Shown here: positions 1 through 12,270 of the stretch, one piece after another
Numbering within the stretch: the stretch's first letter is position 1
Layout: each line of letters begins with the position of its first letter
Program-made: the position numbers and the translations under genes
Notes under the pieces: model-generated
What the model was told of the DNA's origin: nothing
Databases searched by the model: none
Seen by the model: only the letters and a program-made list of their open reading frames with translations
DNA from: Diphasiastrum complanatum
Lineage: Eukaryota; Streptophyta; Lycopodiopsida; Lycopodiales; Lycopodiaceae
Direction of reading: 5' to 3'
Assembly: GCA_029204225.1 (NCBI GenBank)
Contig: CM055103.1
Coordinates: 56,778,885 to 56,842,884, forward strand
Length of the DNA: 64,000 nucleotides

Positions 1-730
1 CACTTCAATATGCTTGCTCCTTGTATGAAAGACTGGATTATTTGCAAGAGCCTGAGCAGAAATGTTATCACTCTTGATAATTGGTAAATCTTCATCGGCA
101 TGACACTTTAGCAACAAAAGTCACCTTTTGATCCATAAAACCTCCTTTGTTGTGGTTGTAAGAGATTTGCATTCAGCTTCACAAGATGATAAGGAAATAG
201 TTGCCTGCTTCTTTGATAGCCAAGAGACCAAATTTCATCCAAGAAATATAGTGTAAGCACTTGTGGATTTCCTATCCAACTTATCCCCTGCAAAATTTGA
301 ATCTAAAAAAGCAATCAAAGTCAAATCTTCTCCTTCATAGTATAGTCCATAATCCAAGGTAGAAGATATATACCTCAAGACTCTTTTAGCCAACTTCCAA
401 TGATATAACTTTGGATCCTTTATGTGTTGACTTAGCTCATGGACACAAAAGCTTAGATCAAGCCTAGACACCATTAACCAAATAAGTGAGCCAATAAGAC
501 TCCTATAAAGAGTATGTCCTCAAAGCATTTTTCATCATCTTTAATAGGAACTCTTACAGTGTGCTCCATAGGTGTATCTATGCCTTTACAGTTCTCCATA
601 TGAAATTTGCTGAGCATGGAAACTGCATATCTACTTTGGCTTATAAATGCATGACCTTTCCAAAAATCTATTTCAAGGCCGAATATAGTGAAGAATGTGA
701 AGTTTTTAGCATGTGTGAACTTCACCACAC
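1..730 (-). pseudogene. Copia pol 3' fragment (end of RT and RNase H)
   Basis: On the minus strand, 474-728 encodes the end of a copia reverse transcriptase, with the connection motif GIDTPMEH. 235-474 encodes the start of RNase H, with FLDSNFAGD and DRKSTSAY. The fragment runs off the left edge of the window inside RNase H (the motif of the KHIEV region lies at 1-40). The two pieces are in different frames, and 235-293 is shifted again, so no pol protein can be made. The same stretch occurs as a close second copy at about 1590-2170, so this is a partial duplicate of the neighbouring element or a second insertion of its family. It still carries about 70 codons of RT that the neighbour has lost. 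The 5' limit near 730-790 is uncertain. Confidence 0.8.
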
Positions 731-799
731 ACCCTACAGGATCTTACTAAGGTGTTGTGATTGCACAAGATTGATCAAAGAACGGTATGCTTGAAAAAT

Positions 800-1412
800 C
801 TAAGGCAAGTGCACAATGGCATACATCTGATGAAAAAATCTAACTCTCCACTATGAGAAATGAATGTCAGAAATAATTCTAAGTGTCCAGTATGGAAAAA
901 AAAAGGCTGCTCTCGGGTAGAGAGAGAAAATCAGGCATAGAAAACTCGGGTAGAGAGTGAATGAGTCCAAAACACAAAATCTCAATATTCACAATGTTGC
1001 AAAACATGCCCAACTTTTCCTACATGAGAGAGACTCAAATTCCTACAGTGGAGTTGCATAGAAAGTCCACTTAACTGAACTAATTCACCTACCATAGATC
1101 CACATGTGTAACAACATGCATGTATGTTGCATGTATTGCATGTCAACTCATAAACTACCTAGACATGTGTAGATCACTGAAACTACTTTGCATGATTGCA
1201 TGTGGCTTGCATGCATACAGTAAAACTTTGCATGCTATCTAAACATCTACATGTCATCATAATTGAACCTATCTAACTCAACTCTGAGCTACACTAGAAG
1301 GATATGTGCTCAATTCACACTCCTTTTATGTACAACATGAATTTTAGTGGAAATCACCATGGACATGACCCCAAACTTGAGATAGGAAGATAATATTTTA
1401 ATAATCTTCACA
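800..1412 (-). repeat. Putative 3' LTR of the adjacent minus-strand copia element
   Basis: Reading the minus strand, a purine tract (AAGGAGGAG, 1413-1421) follows the end of the pol reading frame and is directly followed by TGTGAAGATT at 1412. This is the usual polypurine tract and TG start of a copia 3' LTR. The interior is rich in TGCATG words (1105-1240). I could not place the other end: no matching second LTR lies in the window, so the lower boundary near 800 is a guess. Confidence 0.45.
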
Positions 1413-1421
1413 CTCCTCCTT

Positions 1422-3343
1422 AAAATTTATGTTCCTATCAATATAGACTTTGAAATTAGGCCAATGTTGGACGTCATCTTCATAAATACAGAGGCTTGGT
1501 GAAAAAATCTACAACACAATCTGAAGATGAAATATGCTCCAATGAAATCTCTCTCCCAATGACTTTTTCTCTTACAAAATGATGAGCCACTTCAATATGC
1601 TTGCTTCTTGCATGAAAGACTGGATTATTTGCAAGAGCTTGAGCAGAAATGTTATCATTCTTGATAATTGGTAAATCTTCATCTGCATAACACTTTAGCT
1701 CCAAAAGTAGCCTTTTGATCTATAAAACCTCCTTTGTTGTGGTTGTAAGAGATTTGTATTCAGCTTCACAGGATGATAAGGAAATAGTTGTCTGCTTCTT
1801 TGATAGCCAAGAACCCAAATTTCCTCCTAGAAATATAGTGTAAGCACTTGTGGATTTCCTATCCAACCTGTCTCCTGCAAAATTTGAATCTGAAAAAGCA
1901 ATCAAAGTTAGATTTTCTCCTTCATAGTATAGTCCATAATCCAAGGTAGAAGATATATACCTCAAGACTCTTTTAGCCAACTTCCAATGATATAGCTTTG
2001 GATCCTGCATGTGTTGACTTAGCTTATAAACACAAAAGCTTAGATCAGGCGTAGTCACTATTAACCAAATAAGTGAGCCAATAAGACTCCTATAAAGAAT
2101 GATGTCCTCAAAGGATTTTTCATCATCTTTAATAGGAACTTTTATAGTGTGCTCCATAGGTGTATCTATGCCTTTACAGTTCATGATATCATCCAAATAG
2201 ATGAGAAGAATAATTACAAAGTTATCTACAAACTTATAATACAGAGAAGGGTCATATTCACCTAGACAAAATCCAAGTGATATGAGATAGGAATTGAGCC
2301 TTGCATACCAAGACCTTGGTGCTTGTTTCAGTCCATACAGACTTTTGAGCAAAAGACAAACTTTTGATTCATCACCTTCCTTCACAAAACCTGGAGGCTG
2401 CTCCATATAAATCTCCTCCTCAAGGTAACCATTGAGAAATGCATTAGAAACCTCAAGTTGGAACATACTCCATTTGTGAAAACATGCAAGAGAGATGAGT
2501 ATTCGAATTGTTACCATCTTTGCAACTGGTGCAAAGGTGTCTTCATAGTCAAAACCTTTAATATGTGAGTAGCCTTTGGCACAAAGTCTTGCTTTATACT
2601 TATTGATAGGTCCATCATGATTATACTTTATTCTAAATACCCACTTACATCCAATCACATGCATGTTGTTTGGTGGTTCCGCAAGCTCCCATGTGTTATT
2701 TGACATCAAGGCTTCAAATTCTTGGGTCATTGCTTCAACTCACTCCTTGGATTGAAAAGCTTCTTGGACATCCTTAGGCTCTTCATCTGATATAAAAAGT
2801 GCATGATAGGAAGTTTCACCTTCCACTTGCCTTCCTTCTTCATCATATGTGAGCCTCCTTGGCTCAGATCTTGCTCGTGTAGAACTTCTGGGTGTGGTAG
2901 CTTGTATTTGCTCTTCCTCAAGCCTCGGCCTCACCTCTTTTTGATCAGCATCAAGATTGATGATTGATTTTGCATGAGTCTCCTTGATCTGTGCATCATC
3001 CAAGTTAAACTTCTGATCTTCATGGAAGATCACATCTCTACTAACAACATTCTTGTCAGTATGGGGCAAATAAATCTTGTATGCTTTTTTAGTGGATGCA
3101 TATCCTACAAAAATTTCTTTTACTACACTAGGATCTTCCTTCTTCCTAGTTTCTAGAGGCACATGCACAAAGCATACACAGCCAAAAATCCTAAGATGAT
3201 CTACCTTAGGCTTTTTCTTAAACAACATCTCAAATGGTGTCTTTCCTCCTATTGCAAGATTTGGAAGCCTATTACAAAGATAGTTTGCACATGCAACTAC
3301 CTCTCCCCAAAATTCTTTAGGCAAAGAAGCTTCTAGCCTAATG
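1422..3343 (-). pseudogene. Copia pol remnant: integrase C-terminal part, RT, RNase H
   Basis: Three minus-strand frames make one decayed copia pol. 2740-3324 holds the end of the integrase region (PKEFWGEVV, CNRLPN, FGCVCFVHVP, IFVGYAS) and the spacer before RT. 1720-2730 holds RT (WVFRIKYNHDG, FAPVAKMVTIR, EVSNAFLNG, LYGLKQAPRSWYARL, YLDD) running into RNase H (FSDSNFAGD, SLSSCEAEYKSL). 1480-1704 holds the last RNase H part (HARSKHIEVAHHFVREKV, FTKPLYL). Frame breaks lie near 2735 and 1710. RT has an in-frame deletion of about 70 codons directly after YLDD, joining it to NCKGIDTPMEH. That removes the region after the catalytic motif, so RT activity is unlikely. Gag, protease and the integrase core are missing: the element is cut at about 3343 by CACTA sequence. 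Confidence 0.9.
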
Positions 3344-3344
3344 C

Positions 3345-3850
3345 TTCACGTTTTCGAGATGATATTTGAAGGGGATAAAGTGCCACGAAAAGTGTTACGA
3401 CATTTTCCAATCATCTCACAATTGCAACGTTTATTTCGATGTAAATATTTGGCAAAACTAATGGATTGGCATGTTAAATATTGATCTACGGATGATGTAA
3501 TGCAAGTACCAAGTGATTCACCTGCATGGAAACATATTGAAGACCAATGGTCCAAGTTTAAAAATGAACCTTGTAATTTGAGATTTGGCCTTGCTATGGA
3601 TGGCATAAATCCTTTTAGTGTTCAAGCGTCAACCTAGTCCACATGGCCAATTGTGCTCGTTAATTATAACATACCTCCATGGTTGAGTATTAAAATGGGA
3701 CACTTGTTAATGGCTTTATTGATTCCAGTACAAGGCTAACAACATGAATGTGTATCTTGCACCTTTGGTCAATGAATTGTGCATTCTTTGGAATGGTATT
3801 CATGCTTACAACATCTTGGAGGAATATGTTTCACCAACAATATCTATTAG
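3345..3850 (+). pseudogene. CACTA (En/Spm) TNP2-type transposase fragment
   Basis: The plus strand here gives, in several broken frames, a recognisable run of the plant TNP2 transposase (Transposase_21 family). The runs include RLFRCKYLAKLMDWHVKY, a stop, DSPAWKHIEDQWSKF, LRFGLAMDGINPF, STWPIVLVNYNIPPWL, and MALLIPVQ followed by a stop. TNP2 acts with the TNPA-type protein to cut and paste CACTA elements. At least three stops or shifts interrupt the frame, so it is a relic. Its plus-strand orientation agrees with a CACTA 3' terminus found downstream at 5442, so 3345-5442 probably belongs to one truncated element. The 5' part was lost at the junction with the copia fragment at 3343. Confidence 0.75.
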
Positions 3851-5204
3851 ATGTAATGAAAAAATTACCAAGCATGATATTAGCCTTGTAGATCAGAGGT
3901 AGGTTGTGGTGGCATCTACATTCTTGAATTTGGGTACATCATTTTCTTCTTCCAATGTTATTGCCCAACCAAAAGACAGTTATGGTGAGTCTCTAGAATG
4001 ACTCAACTGTGAAGGACGGTGAAAAACTTCTAGATATGCTGCATCATGCCCTTGCTGTGTTGATTAAAAGTCTCAGAGTTAGTGATTTTCAACGTTATAT
4101 AATATTTCTTCACCTTTGACGATTTTCAGCTTCATTTAGTATGAAGGATCTTGGAGAAGTGGGCACATTCACTCCATGCTTGTGGAATTCTATAACTCTT
4201 CAGAGGCATCGACCAAGCTCGATGCGCCATCCAATCTTAGTGATAGGCAGGCTTCTAAGATGGCGGACCAGGAAGCAGTGGACGGAAAGCGTACAAATTT
4301 CCATTTTGTTATCTTTTTTGGTGTAACCTAATACACTTGAATAAAAAGAAACTAATTGATTAACACCTTCAAACACTCTTGCTAGTTTGAAAACATCCTC
4401 TGTTGAAGTGATGATGTGATGATCTAATGCCTCTTTCTACTTTGTGGCCTTGTGGCACACAAACTAATAATTAAGATGAAAAAGAATTTTTGAGTAATTT
4501 GAGCCTTTAGGTGATGATTTCCTATTGAACTTTACTCCAATCCTCAAAATGGTGATGGCTGGTTGAGAGTGTTCTACACTTGATTATTTATAATGATTTC
4601 ATAGTTTTAAAGCAAAATGCCATGCTATATTGTCCACGTAATGAGATTCAGGTTACTATAGGTATTGATTGATTATCATTGAATTTACTCCAGACTTCAA
4701 AATCAAGGGGAGATGGTGGGAGTTCATGATGACCGTATGAGAGTGTTGTACAATTGATTATCAATATGATTTTATAGTTTCAAAGTAGATGAGATTTAGG
4801 TCAGCAACTCAAATTGGCACTAACTGTCATGCTATCACTAAATAATGAGCTATTTTATGCATTCAAGAATTTATTATTTGCAAATGTTCTTGTTGAATAT
4901 GTGATTTTTCTTCGATACAAAGCACCACAAGATATTTACAGGCAAGTTAGCAAACTAATATCAGTTTGGTACAAGGTCTGGCATTTTAGTGGTCTTCCTA
5001 AGTGTGGAAAGCTTGTAATTGGCCTCCTCCTGGGCAACTCCTTGCTACAAATCTTGGACGAAGTTTCCATAGTTGCAACTTTGACCCAAATTAAAGTTGC
5101 AAGCTATATTCTCAACATTCTGGACTCGTGACAAGGTCTAACTATGGTACTTTGTCTTGTGGTAACAAAGAAACGAATTAAAAAAGCAACACATATATAC
5201 AAGA
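3851..5204. other. No gene recognised; probable CACTA interior
   Basis: This lies between the TNP2 fragment and the CACTA 3' terminus. 4814-5131 is open for 105 codons on the plus strand, but I recognise no domain in it and its composition is that of the surrounding AT-rich DNA. Two related sentences of sequence recur near 4520-4610 and 4690-4790 (ATGAT...GAGAGTGTT.TACA.TTGATTAT), so a short degenerate duplication is present. Confidence 0.35.
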
Positions 5205-5442
5205 AAAGGAGGTTTAAATGACGGTCTAAAATAACGGCTTTTTTGAAGGCCGTCATTTAAGTAGTCTTAAATGATGACCGTAAACAATTCTACGTTCTAC
5301 GCCATCATTTGTGCCAAAATTGATAATATTAATGTGAAAATACTATATGCTATGTATAATAACATGAATGATGACTATAAAAAATAGTCATATATGTTGG
5401 TGAAAATGACGGCCAGCAAAAAGCTGTCATTTTCTTCTAGTA
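5205..5442 (+). mobile_element. CACTA 3' subterminal repeats and terminus
   Basis: The block contains several short direct and inverted copies of AAATGACGG / CCGTCATTT (5215-5265, 5403-5430). It ends in TTTTCTTCTAGTA, which differs by one base from the inverted CACTA-type terminus TTTTCTTCTAGTG. CACTA elements have subterminal arrays of short motifs bound by their TNPA protein, and this layout fits. It is in the correct orientation to be the 3' end of the element carrying the TNP2 fragment upstream. The target-site duplication cannot be checked because the 5' end is missing. Confidence 0.6.
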
Positions 5443-5449
5443 AAACCAT

Positions 5450-8283
5450 CCTTTATGTCGATAATGAATTTACTCAAATTTTATAGCAAGGATTATGAAT
5501 AGGTTGGAGGATAAAAGTACATATAGTGATCTATCTGTTATATACCCTTATTTGCATACATATGTGTGCATAAAAAAACTAGTCAATGCATGTTAATGGG
5601 AACCAATCTATTGAGATTTAGGCCTAAACAATCATTTTTTGCATAACTTTCATAAATGATGACCTAGGAAATTGTCGTATTCTGGTGTATATGACAATTT
5701 TTCAAAGTCATCATTTATGACATTTTTTCCTTTTATGATGAAATAAATGTGTAGATAAGTGGGCAAATAGAACTAGTTAGATGAATATAACAGTATAACA
5801 CTCTTAAGTTGATATAAGTGTGTCATATACTTTTCGATACATTTCGATGATATGTATTCCAATGTATTAATATTGAATTTAATGGTATTGAACACGTGGA
5901 TAAGAATAATATGCGATATTGTAAAACATTAAGAAGCTAAATATACACATAAATGAATGGATTATTGCATAATATGGTAGATATATGTGATATCTAAACT
6001 TGAATCATCATTTCATGCAAACATTGGTGTAAATGATGGCCTAGAAAATTGGAAAAAAAAAATTGTTTATATGACATCTTTTCAAAAGTCGTCATTTATG
6101 CCAAAAACATGAACACGTTGATAGGTGTAATATCCCATGTATAACATAAGTAGCTAAACTTTCACTTAGATGAATACGAAAGATATATGTGATATCTAGA
6201 CTTAAATCATCATTCATGCAAAAAAAAAAATTGGTATAAATGTCGGCCTAGAAAACTGTCATTTATTCTGGTTTATATTACACGTTTTCAAAAGCTATCA
6301 TTTATGCCAAAAATTACTTTTTTTTTGAAGTTCTATGAATTAATGTGTAGATAAGTGGGCAAATAAAAGTAGTTAGATGGATATGACAGTATAACACCCT
6401 TAAATTGTGTTTTTTGATACACGTCGATGATATGTATTACAATGTATTAGTATTCAATCGATGGTATTGAACGCGTTGATAGATATAGTATCCCATATAT
6501 AACATAAGTAGCTAAATTTACAAATGGATGAATACGATAGATATATGTGATACCTAGACTTAAATCATCATTTCATGCAAGAAACTGGCATAAATGATGG
6601 CATAGAAAACTATAGTTAATTTGTTTATATGAAAGCTTTTGAAAAGCCATCATTTATGCCAAAATGACATTTTTTAGTATTGTGACTTAAATGTGTAGAT
6701 AAGGAGGTGCATAAAAGTAGTTAGATTGAGATAAAGATATAACAATCTCAAGTTGATACAAGTGTCTGTCATATATTTTTTTGATACATGTCGATGTATT
6801 GATATTGAATCCAATGGTATTGAACATGTGGATGGGTATAATATCCAATGTATAACATATATGTGATACATAGACTTAAATATATGTGATAAATAGACTA
6901 ATATATCAATTCATGCAAAAAAATGGATTAAATGACGGCTTAGAAAAATCGTCATTTATTTTGGTTTATATGACAGTTTTTCAGAAGCCGTCATTTATGC
7001 CAAGAATTATATTTTTTTTTGAGATTTTATGGCTTCATGTGTAGATAGGTGGGCAAATAAAAGTTGTTAGATGAATATGATAGTATAACATGCCTTTAAA
7101 TTGATATAAGCATGTCATATATTATTTGATACATGTCAATGATATGTATAAGTGTTGAACCGACAATATAGAATACATCGACAGTTATAATATCCCATGG
7201 ATTACTGCCTATTATGATAAGTATATGTGATACCTAGACTTAAATATCAATTCATGCAAAAACTAGAATAAATGACATCCTAGAGATATCGTCATTTATT
7301 TTGATTTATATGACAATTATTCAGAGGCCGTCATCTATGCCAAAAATTATATATTTTTTGAAGTTCTATGGCTTTATGTGTAAATAAGCGGGCAAATAAA
7401 AGTTGTAACATGGATATGATAATATAACATGCCTTTAAATTGATATAAGTGAATGTCATATATTGTTTGATACATGTCGATGATATGTATTAGTGTTGAA
7501 CCGACAATATAGAACACGTCGATAGGTATAATATCCCATGTATAACCCTAGTAGATATATTTACACATGAATGGATGAATTATTGCTCATTATAATCAAT
7601 ATATTTGATACATAGACTTAAATATCAGTTCGTGCAAATGGAATAAATGACGACCTAGAAAAACCATCATTTATTTTGGTTTATATGACAGTTTTTTAGA
7701 AGTTGTTATTTATGCCAAAAATTACATTTTTTTGGGAGTTTTATGGCTTCATGTGTAATTAAGTGGGCAAATAAAAGTTGTAAAATGGATATGATAATAT
7801 AACATGTCTTTAAATTGATATAAGTGTGTCATATATTGTTTGATACACGTCGATGATATGTATACACGTCGATGATATATAGGTAATATAATATCTCATG
7901 CATAACCCAAGTAGGTATATTTACACATGAATGGATGAATTATTGCTTATTATAATAAATATATCTAATACATAGACTTAATATCAATTCATGCAAAAAA
8001 TGAAATAAATGACGGCTTAGAAAAATCGTCATTTATTCTGGTTTATATGATAGTTTTTCAAAAGCCGTCATTTTTGCCAAAAACTACATTAAGTTTTATA
8101 GCTTCATGTATAAATGAGTGGGCAAATAAAAATTGTTAGATGGATATGTTAGTATAACATGCCTTTAAATTGATATAAGTGTGTGATATATTATTTGATA
8201 CACGTCGATAATATGTACTGGTGTTGAATCTGACAATATAGAATACATCGATAGGTCTAATATCCCATGTATAATCCAAGTAG
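5450..8283. repeat. Satellite-like tandem array, left part (about 8 units)
   Basis: A repeated unit carries these landmarks in order: AAATGACGGCCTAGAAAA, CCGTCATTTATTCTGG, TTTATATGACAGTTTTTC, GCCGTCATTTATGCCAAAAA, TTATGGCTTCATGTGTAGAT, AAGTGGGCAAATAAAAG, GATACACGTCGATGATATG, AATATCCCATGTATAACC, and ACACATGAATGGATGAATTA. The first landmark recurs near 5655, 6032, 6238, 6593, 6931, 7270, 7646 and 8009, giving spacings of 206 to 377 bp. Each unit has a perfect or near-perfect inverted ATGACGGC/GCCGTCAT pair like the one in the CACTA terminus just upstream. Divergence between units is substantial, so the array is old. No gene lies inside. Confidence 0.85.
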
Positions 8284-8353
8284 GTAAGCATCCAATCACT
8301 CTTGTGGATCTTTTGTATATCCATTTATGGTCCTAAAGTACAATACTTTCACA
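8284..8353 (+). repeat. Truncated LTR end of the tandem LTR-internal chain
   Basis: About 70 bp match the last 70 bp of the 701-bp LTRs at 8944-9644 and 17463-18163 (CATCCAATCACTC ... CTTTCACA). The rest of this LTR is missing: satellite sequence joins directly at about 8284 with only a few bases of shared sequence. Confidence 0.85.
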
Positions 8354-8943
8354 TGGTATCAGAGCCAAGTACAAGAGCATAAGCCTTTGATCTATTGCAA
8401 ATCCATTTTTAGCAAGTTTTGGTGCTAAAAACTATTATTGAGAGGGCAAGATAGAATCTTGATTTTGGTGAGGAGATTTGATCCCAAACTTGGTAGGGCT
8501 CCAAATCCGTACTATCCACATGTGTGGGATTCAGTTCATTGATGGTTTGGAGTCAAGTCAAGTGGAGGAGCAAGCTCAAGACCCGAGGGTTCCAAGAAGA
8601 ATTTTGAGTATCAAGATGGAGCCATATAGGCTCAATCATATGGATCAAGCAAGGCAAACAGTCTTTGGCAACACTGTGTATGCACTTAATAGTTTAATTG
8701 ATGTATCTTCAAGTGCACAAAATGCCTTGGAATCCATGGCTTGGCATGATGTATAGTTTTTGAAGTGTGCTACATGACACATTTATGGAACATCTTGTAA
8801 GAGATCCTTTAAGAGGTGGTGAAAGATCCTTCATGGACATCATTCTCTATTGGAGTCTCAAAAGTTGCTTGTTTGTAGCTGGATTTCTTAGGCACTTCTA
8901 AAAGCATTCATTCATCTAGATAGATCAAGCTAAATTTGAGGAG
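8354..8943 (+). mobile_element. Internal unit 1 of the LTR-internal chain (590 bp)
   Basis: It starts with an intact initiator tRNA-Met primer-binding site (TGGTATCAGAGCC, 8354-8366) and ends with a purine-rich tract (AAATTTGAGGAG) before the next LTR. 8478-8756 is open for 92 codons. Its second half (QTVFGNTVYALNSL) resembles the spacer just before RT in the copia elements of this window. 8815-8850 (GAAAGATCCTTCATGGACAT) resembles the RT/RNase H junction of the element at 33005. So the unit looks like an internally deleted copia derivative with no complete enzyme, i.e. TRIM-like and dependent on another element. Whether the 92-codon frame is translated is unknown. Confidence 0.7.
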
Positions 8944-9644
8944 TGTGAAGAATTGCCAAAAATTGGCAAATCTAGCTTGATCAAACACCATGTAGAACTT
9001 TGTAAATATTGTGTATAATTGGGTTCCACACATGTAATGCCAAGATTCCACGTGGCAACCCAATCCTAATATAGGTTAGTTCAAGTCAAGAGATTTGGTC
9101 ATGTCTATTTGGTGGTCATCCCTACTTTATAGGAACTACACCTAAGTTTAAGGTGAAAATTTGACCAACTAGCTACCTACCAAGCATAACTCTAGGATCT
9201 AGGCTAGGGTTTCATTTTAGGGCAAGAAGGGTGAGTTAACTTCCTTGTTACATGTTGGAAATCCACCTAACTTCAAGAAGGAAGTCGAATTTGCTATCTA
9301 TTCCAAGCTCCCATAGTGAGAAGATAGAAAATTTTTGGAGCTCATTGGCAATCTCAAGCTAGTTCACTATGCACATTGAGTTTTTGTGATCCAAATGAAA
9401 CCAAATTAATTTCTACTTGTTTCTCATGTTGAAGGCCGTATTACAGCCTTTAGTACACACGTGTGGGCTCGGATTTCAATGTTTATCAATGCTTTTGATT
9501 GTTAATGCTTGTTGTTTGTCAAATTGCCAATCTAGATCAACTTTTTTGTGTCTAGTTTTTTGATAGGTTGTTAAGCAAGCATCCAATCACTCTCGTGGAT
9601 CTTTTGTAGATCCATTTATGGTCCTAAAGTACAGTACTTTCACA
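8944..9644 (+). repeat. LTR 2 of the chain (701 bp)
   Basis: It begins TGTGAAGAATTGCC after the purine tract and ends CTTTCACA before a primer-binding site (TGATATCAGAGCC, one change from the copy at 8354). It is near-identical in layout to 17463-18163, which has the same length. Confidence 0.9.
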
Positions 9645-9976
9645 TGATATCAGAGCCAAGTACAAGAGCATAAGCTTTTGATCTATTGCAAATCCATTTT
9701 TAGCAAGTTTTGGTGCTAAAAACTAGTATTGAGAGGGCAAGCTAGAATCTTGATTTTGGTGAGGAGATTTGATCCCAAACTTGGTAGGGGTCCAAATCCA
9801 TACTATCCACATGTGTGGGTTTCAGTTCAATGATGGTTTGGAGTCAAGTCAAGTGGAGGAACAAGCTCAAGACCCAAGGACTCCAAGAAGACTCTTGAGT
9901 ATCAAGATGGAGCCATATAGGCTCAATCATATGGATCAAGCAAGGCAAACAGTCTTTGGCAACACTTTGTATGCAC
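9645..9976 (+). mobile_element. Internal unit 2, left half (interrupted)
   Basis: This is the first 332 bp of the chain's second interior, with the same open frame start (9769-9981) as unit 1. It is cut at 9976 by another copia element. The last five bases (tgcac, 9972-9976) are that element's target-site duplication. The other half is at 15906-16182; together they give 604 bp, unit length plus a 14-bp insertion near 16145. Confidence 0.9.
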
Positions 9977-10626
9977 TGTGAAAGATTTAACTAGTTTCAT
10001 CACATTTTGCAATATTTCCATATTTGGCATATTGAGGCCAAAACTTGTTTTAGACTTAGAGGTTGACTTTTCAAAGTTCATTAGTCTAAATTTCATTTGA
10101 ATAAACACTTTTTGAAAGTGTGGGAAAGATAGAATGCGAGTTTGAGTAGATTCAATTTGAATAAGTTGGGTACATTGAATCTAGACCCAGAATTGGTAGG
10201 GTTAGCATTTTGGTGGGAAAGCCAAGTGGCCAAATAGGGTTTGGACTTGTTATAAAAGGATGTAACTCATGGAGAGAGTCATCTTCTCTCTTCTCTATCT
10301 CATTTCATGCTTATACATGGTTCTCTTGGGTTCTACTATCCATTGGTGCACTATCTTGGTGATTGCTTGCAATTCTATGTGTAGAATGATCTATATTTGT
10401 TATTTCTGGATCCACACGTGTGAAATACAGTAGCTTGCTGGTTTTGTACAAACAGCAATAGTACATAATCATTTCATTCAAGTTTGATCAAGTTCTATTA
10501 GTGTTTGCATCTCAAATTGTGTGTAGATGCTGATTTTTCTACATTGGTGTAATTGGTAGTGTATTTCTCTTTCTAACCAAAGATCATTCAAGTAGATTGG
10601 ATCTTAAGGATCTGAAATCTTTCACA
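9977..10626 (+). repeat. 5' LTR (650 bp)
   Basis: TGTGAAAGATT ... AATCTTTCACA. A likely promoter lies at 10250-10256 (TTATAAAAGG). The primer-binding site follows without a gap at 10627. Confidence 0.95.
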
Positions 10627-11226
10627 TGGTATCATAGCTTGTGTTTCAGGTTATGAAGGAGGAAATCAGATCTATCAATGATTTGGTGAAGATATCAAGT
10701 CTAGAGCATGCTAGAGAGGATTCTACACCAAAATCGGATTTTTTGCTGTTGTAGATTGGATCTTTTGTAGATCAAAACACTAAATAAGTCAATATACTTG
10801 TTCAATTCCATTTTTTGAATTCACATGCTGGATTTGGCCAATTTTTGGATCATTGGTTCAGCCTAAGTGGTGGCTTATAGATTGCATATCAAATTTTTAG
10901 CATTTGCATGTAGATTTGGAATAGTCAATTTTTTGTGATTTTGTCAAAACCCTAATTTTGATTGGATCTCTAGATAGTGAGGTTGATGGACTTCATTTGA
11001 GTGTGTTTCAATCTTAGGAAGTGGCAAAAGTCAATAGATTGAGGATAGATCATAGGTTGATCAAGATTCCATGATTCTATGTGTTGATTTGCTTGGATAA
11101 GTGCTAGAAGAGAATTTGTGAGATAGTTTCAAATCTTGGTGATTTTTTTTTAAAGCATTTGTTGTTGTTCAAAGGAGTGCTTTGTGAATTGAAACAGGTT
11201 TAAAGAGAAGATCAGGTAATTGCTAC

Positions 11227-12270
11227 ATGGCAACCTCAATTGGAGTCATGTTGGAAGCCAATGATAGGCTTACCTCAAGTAACTATTTATTATGGAAAGT
11301 GAGGATGGAGTCACTTCTTGAGATGAATGATGTTTTGGATATTGTTGTAGGTTTGGAGGAGAGACCAGCAACACAACAAGATCAATTGAGGTATGACAAG
11401 AGGGCTAAGAAGGCTCTACACATGATAAAGATGAATGTTACCAATGAACTTCTCAAGGAAGTTGGTAAGTGCACATCATCTTTGGAAGCTTGGAATTCAT
11501 TGAAGAAGCTTTATGAATCCAAGTCTACTTCTAGAGTGTTGACTCTAAGAAGGCAAATCTTTTCTTGTTTGCAAAAGAATGAAGAAAGTCCAAGTACTTT
11601 TGTTTTGAGAATGAAAGCATTGAATGATGAGTTAGCTTGCATAGATGAAAGCATTAAGGAAGGAGAGCTTATTCAAGTGATTCTTAATGGCTTGTTGGAT
11701 GCTCATGCTAACATCGTTCAAAGTATTGCTATTCAAAAGACTTTGCCAAGTTTGATGGATCTTCAAGAGATCTTGATCAATGAGGAATATAGGCTTCAAG
11801 CAAGAGGTGGATCTACATCGACACTTCAAGAGGATGCTATGTTCACAAAGGGCAAATTCAAGGGCAAAACCAAATGCAAGTGGTCTAAAGGGCAAGATCA
11901 AGTGGATGCTTCTTCAAGTGGCAAAAAGAAGGATAGATCAAAGTTAAGTTCTTCTATTGTGGCATCAAAGGACACTTTGCAAGTGAGTGATGATGCTTTT
12001 GTGATGTCTTCATGTATGCTTGCTAATGATGGAGATCTAGATCCTTGGTGGATTGATAGTAGAGCAAGTTCACACATGACCTTTCACAAAGAGTACTTCA
12101 CTTCTTTGTTGGCATATGGAGATGACAAGAGGGTGATCTACACGGCCAATGATGGTGAGTGTACAATCAAAGGAATTGGCACAATTCCTATTTCTCTCTC
12201 TACTAATAGGAATGTTCATTTGGAGGATGTCTTGTTTATTCCATCTATACCAAGAATTTGCTTAGTGTGA
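11227..12270 (+). pseudogene. Copia gag and protease start, altered
   Basis: 347 codons begin with a UBN2/copia-type Gag (NDRLTSSNYLLWKVRMESLL, LKKLYESKSTSRVLTLRRQ). Compared with the intact relative at 34267, two things are wrong. First, the zinc knuckle (CX2CX4HX4C in the relative) is still visible in the DNA at about 11950-11985 but is read in another frame. A frame shift before it and a deletion after it cancel out, so the frame stays open without a knuckle. Second, the protease motif reads IDSRASSHM instead of IDSGATSHM, losing the glycine of the aspartic-protease DSG triad. The frame ends at 12270 and pol continues in another frame from 12258. Confidence 0.85.

Noticed and set aside
4814-5131. 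105-codon open frame as a second CACTA gene
   Set aside because: No similarity to TNPA-type or other proteins that I can see; composition is like the flanks.
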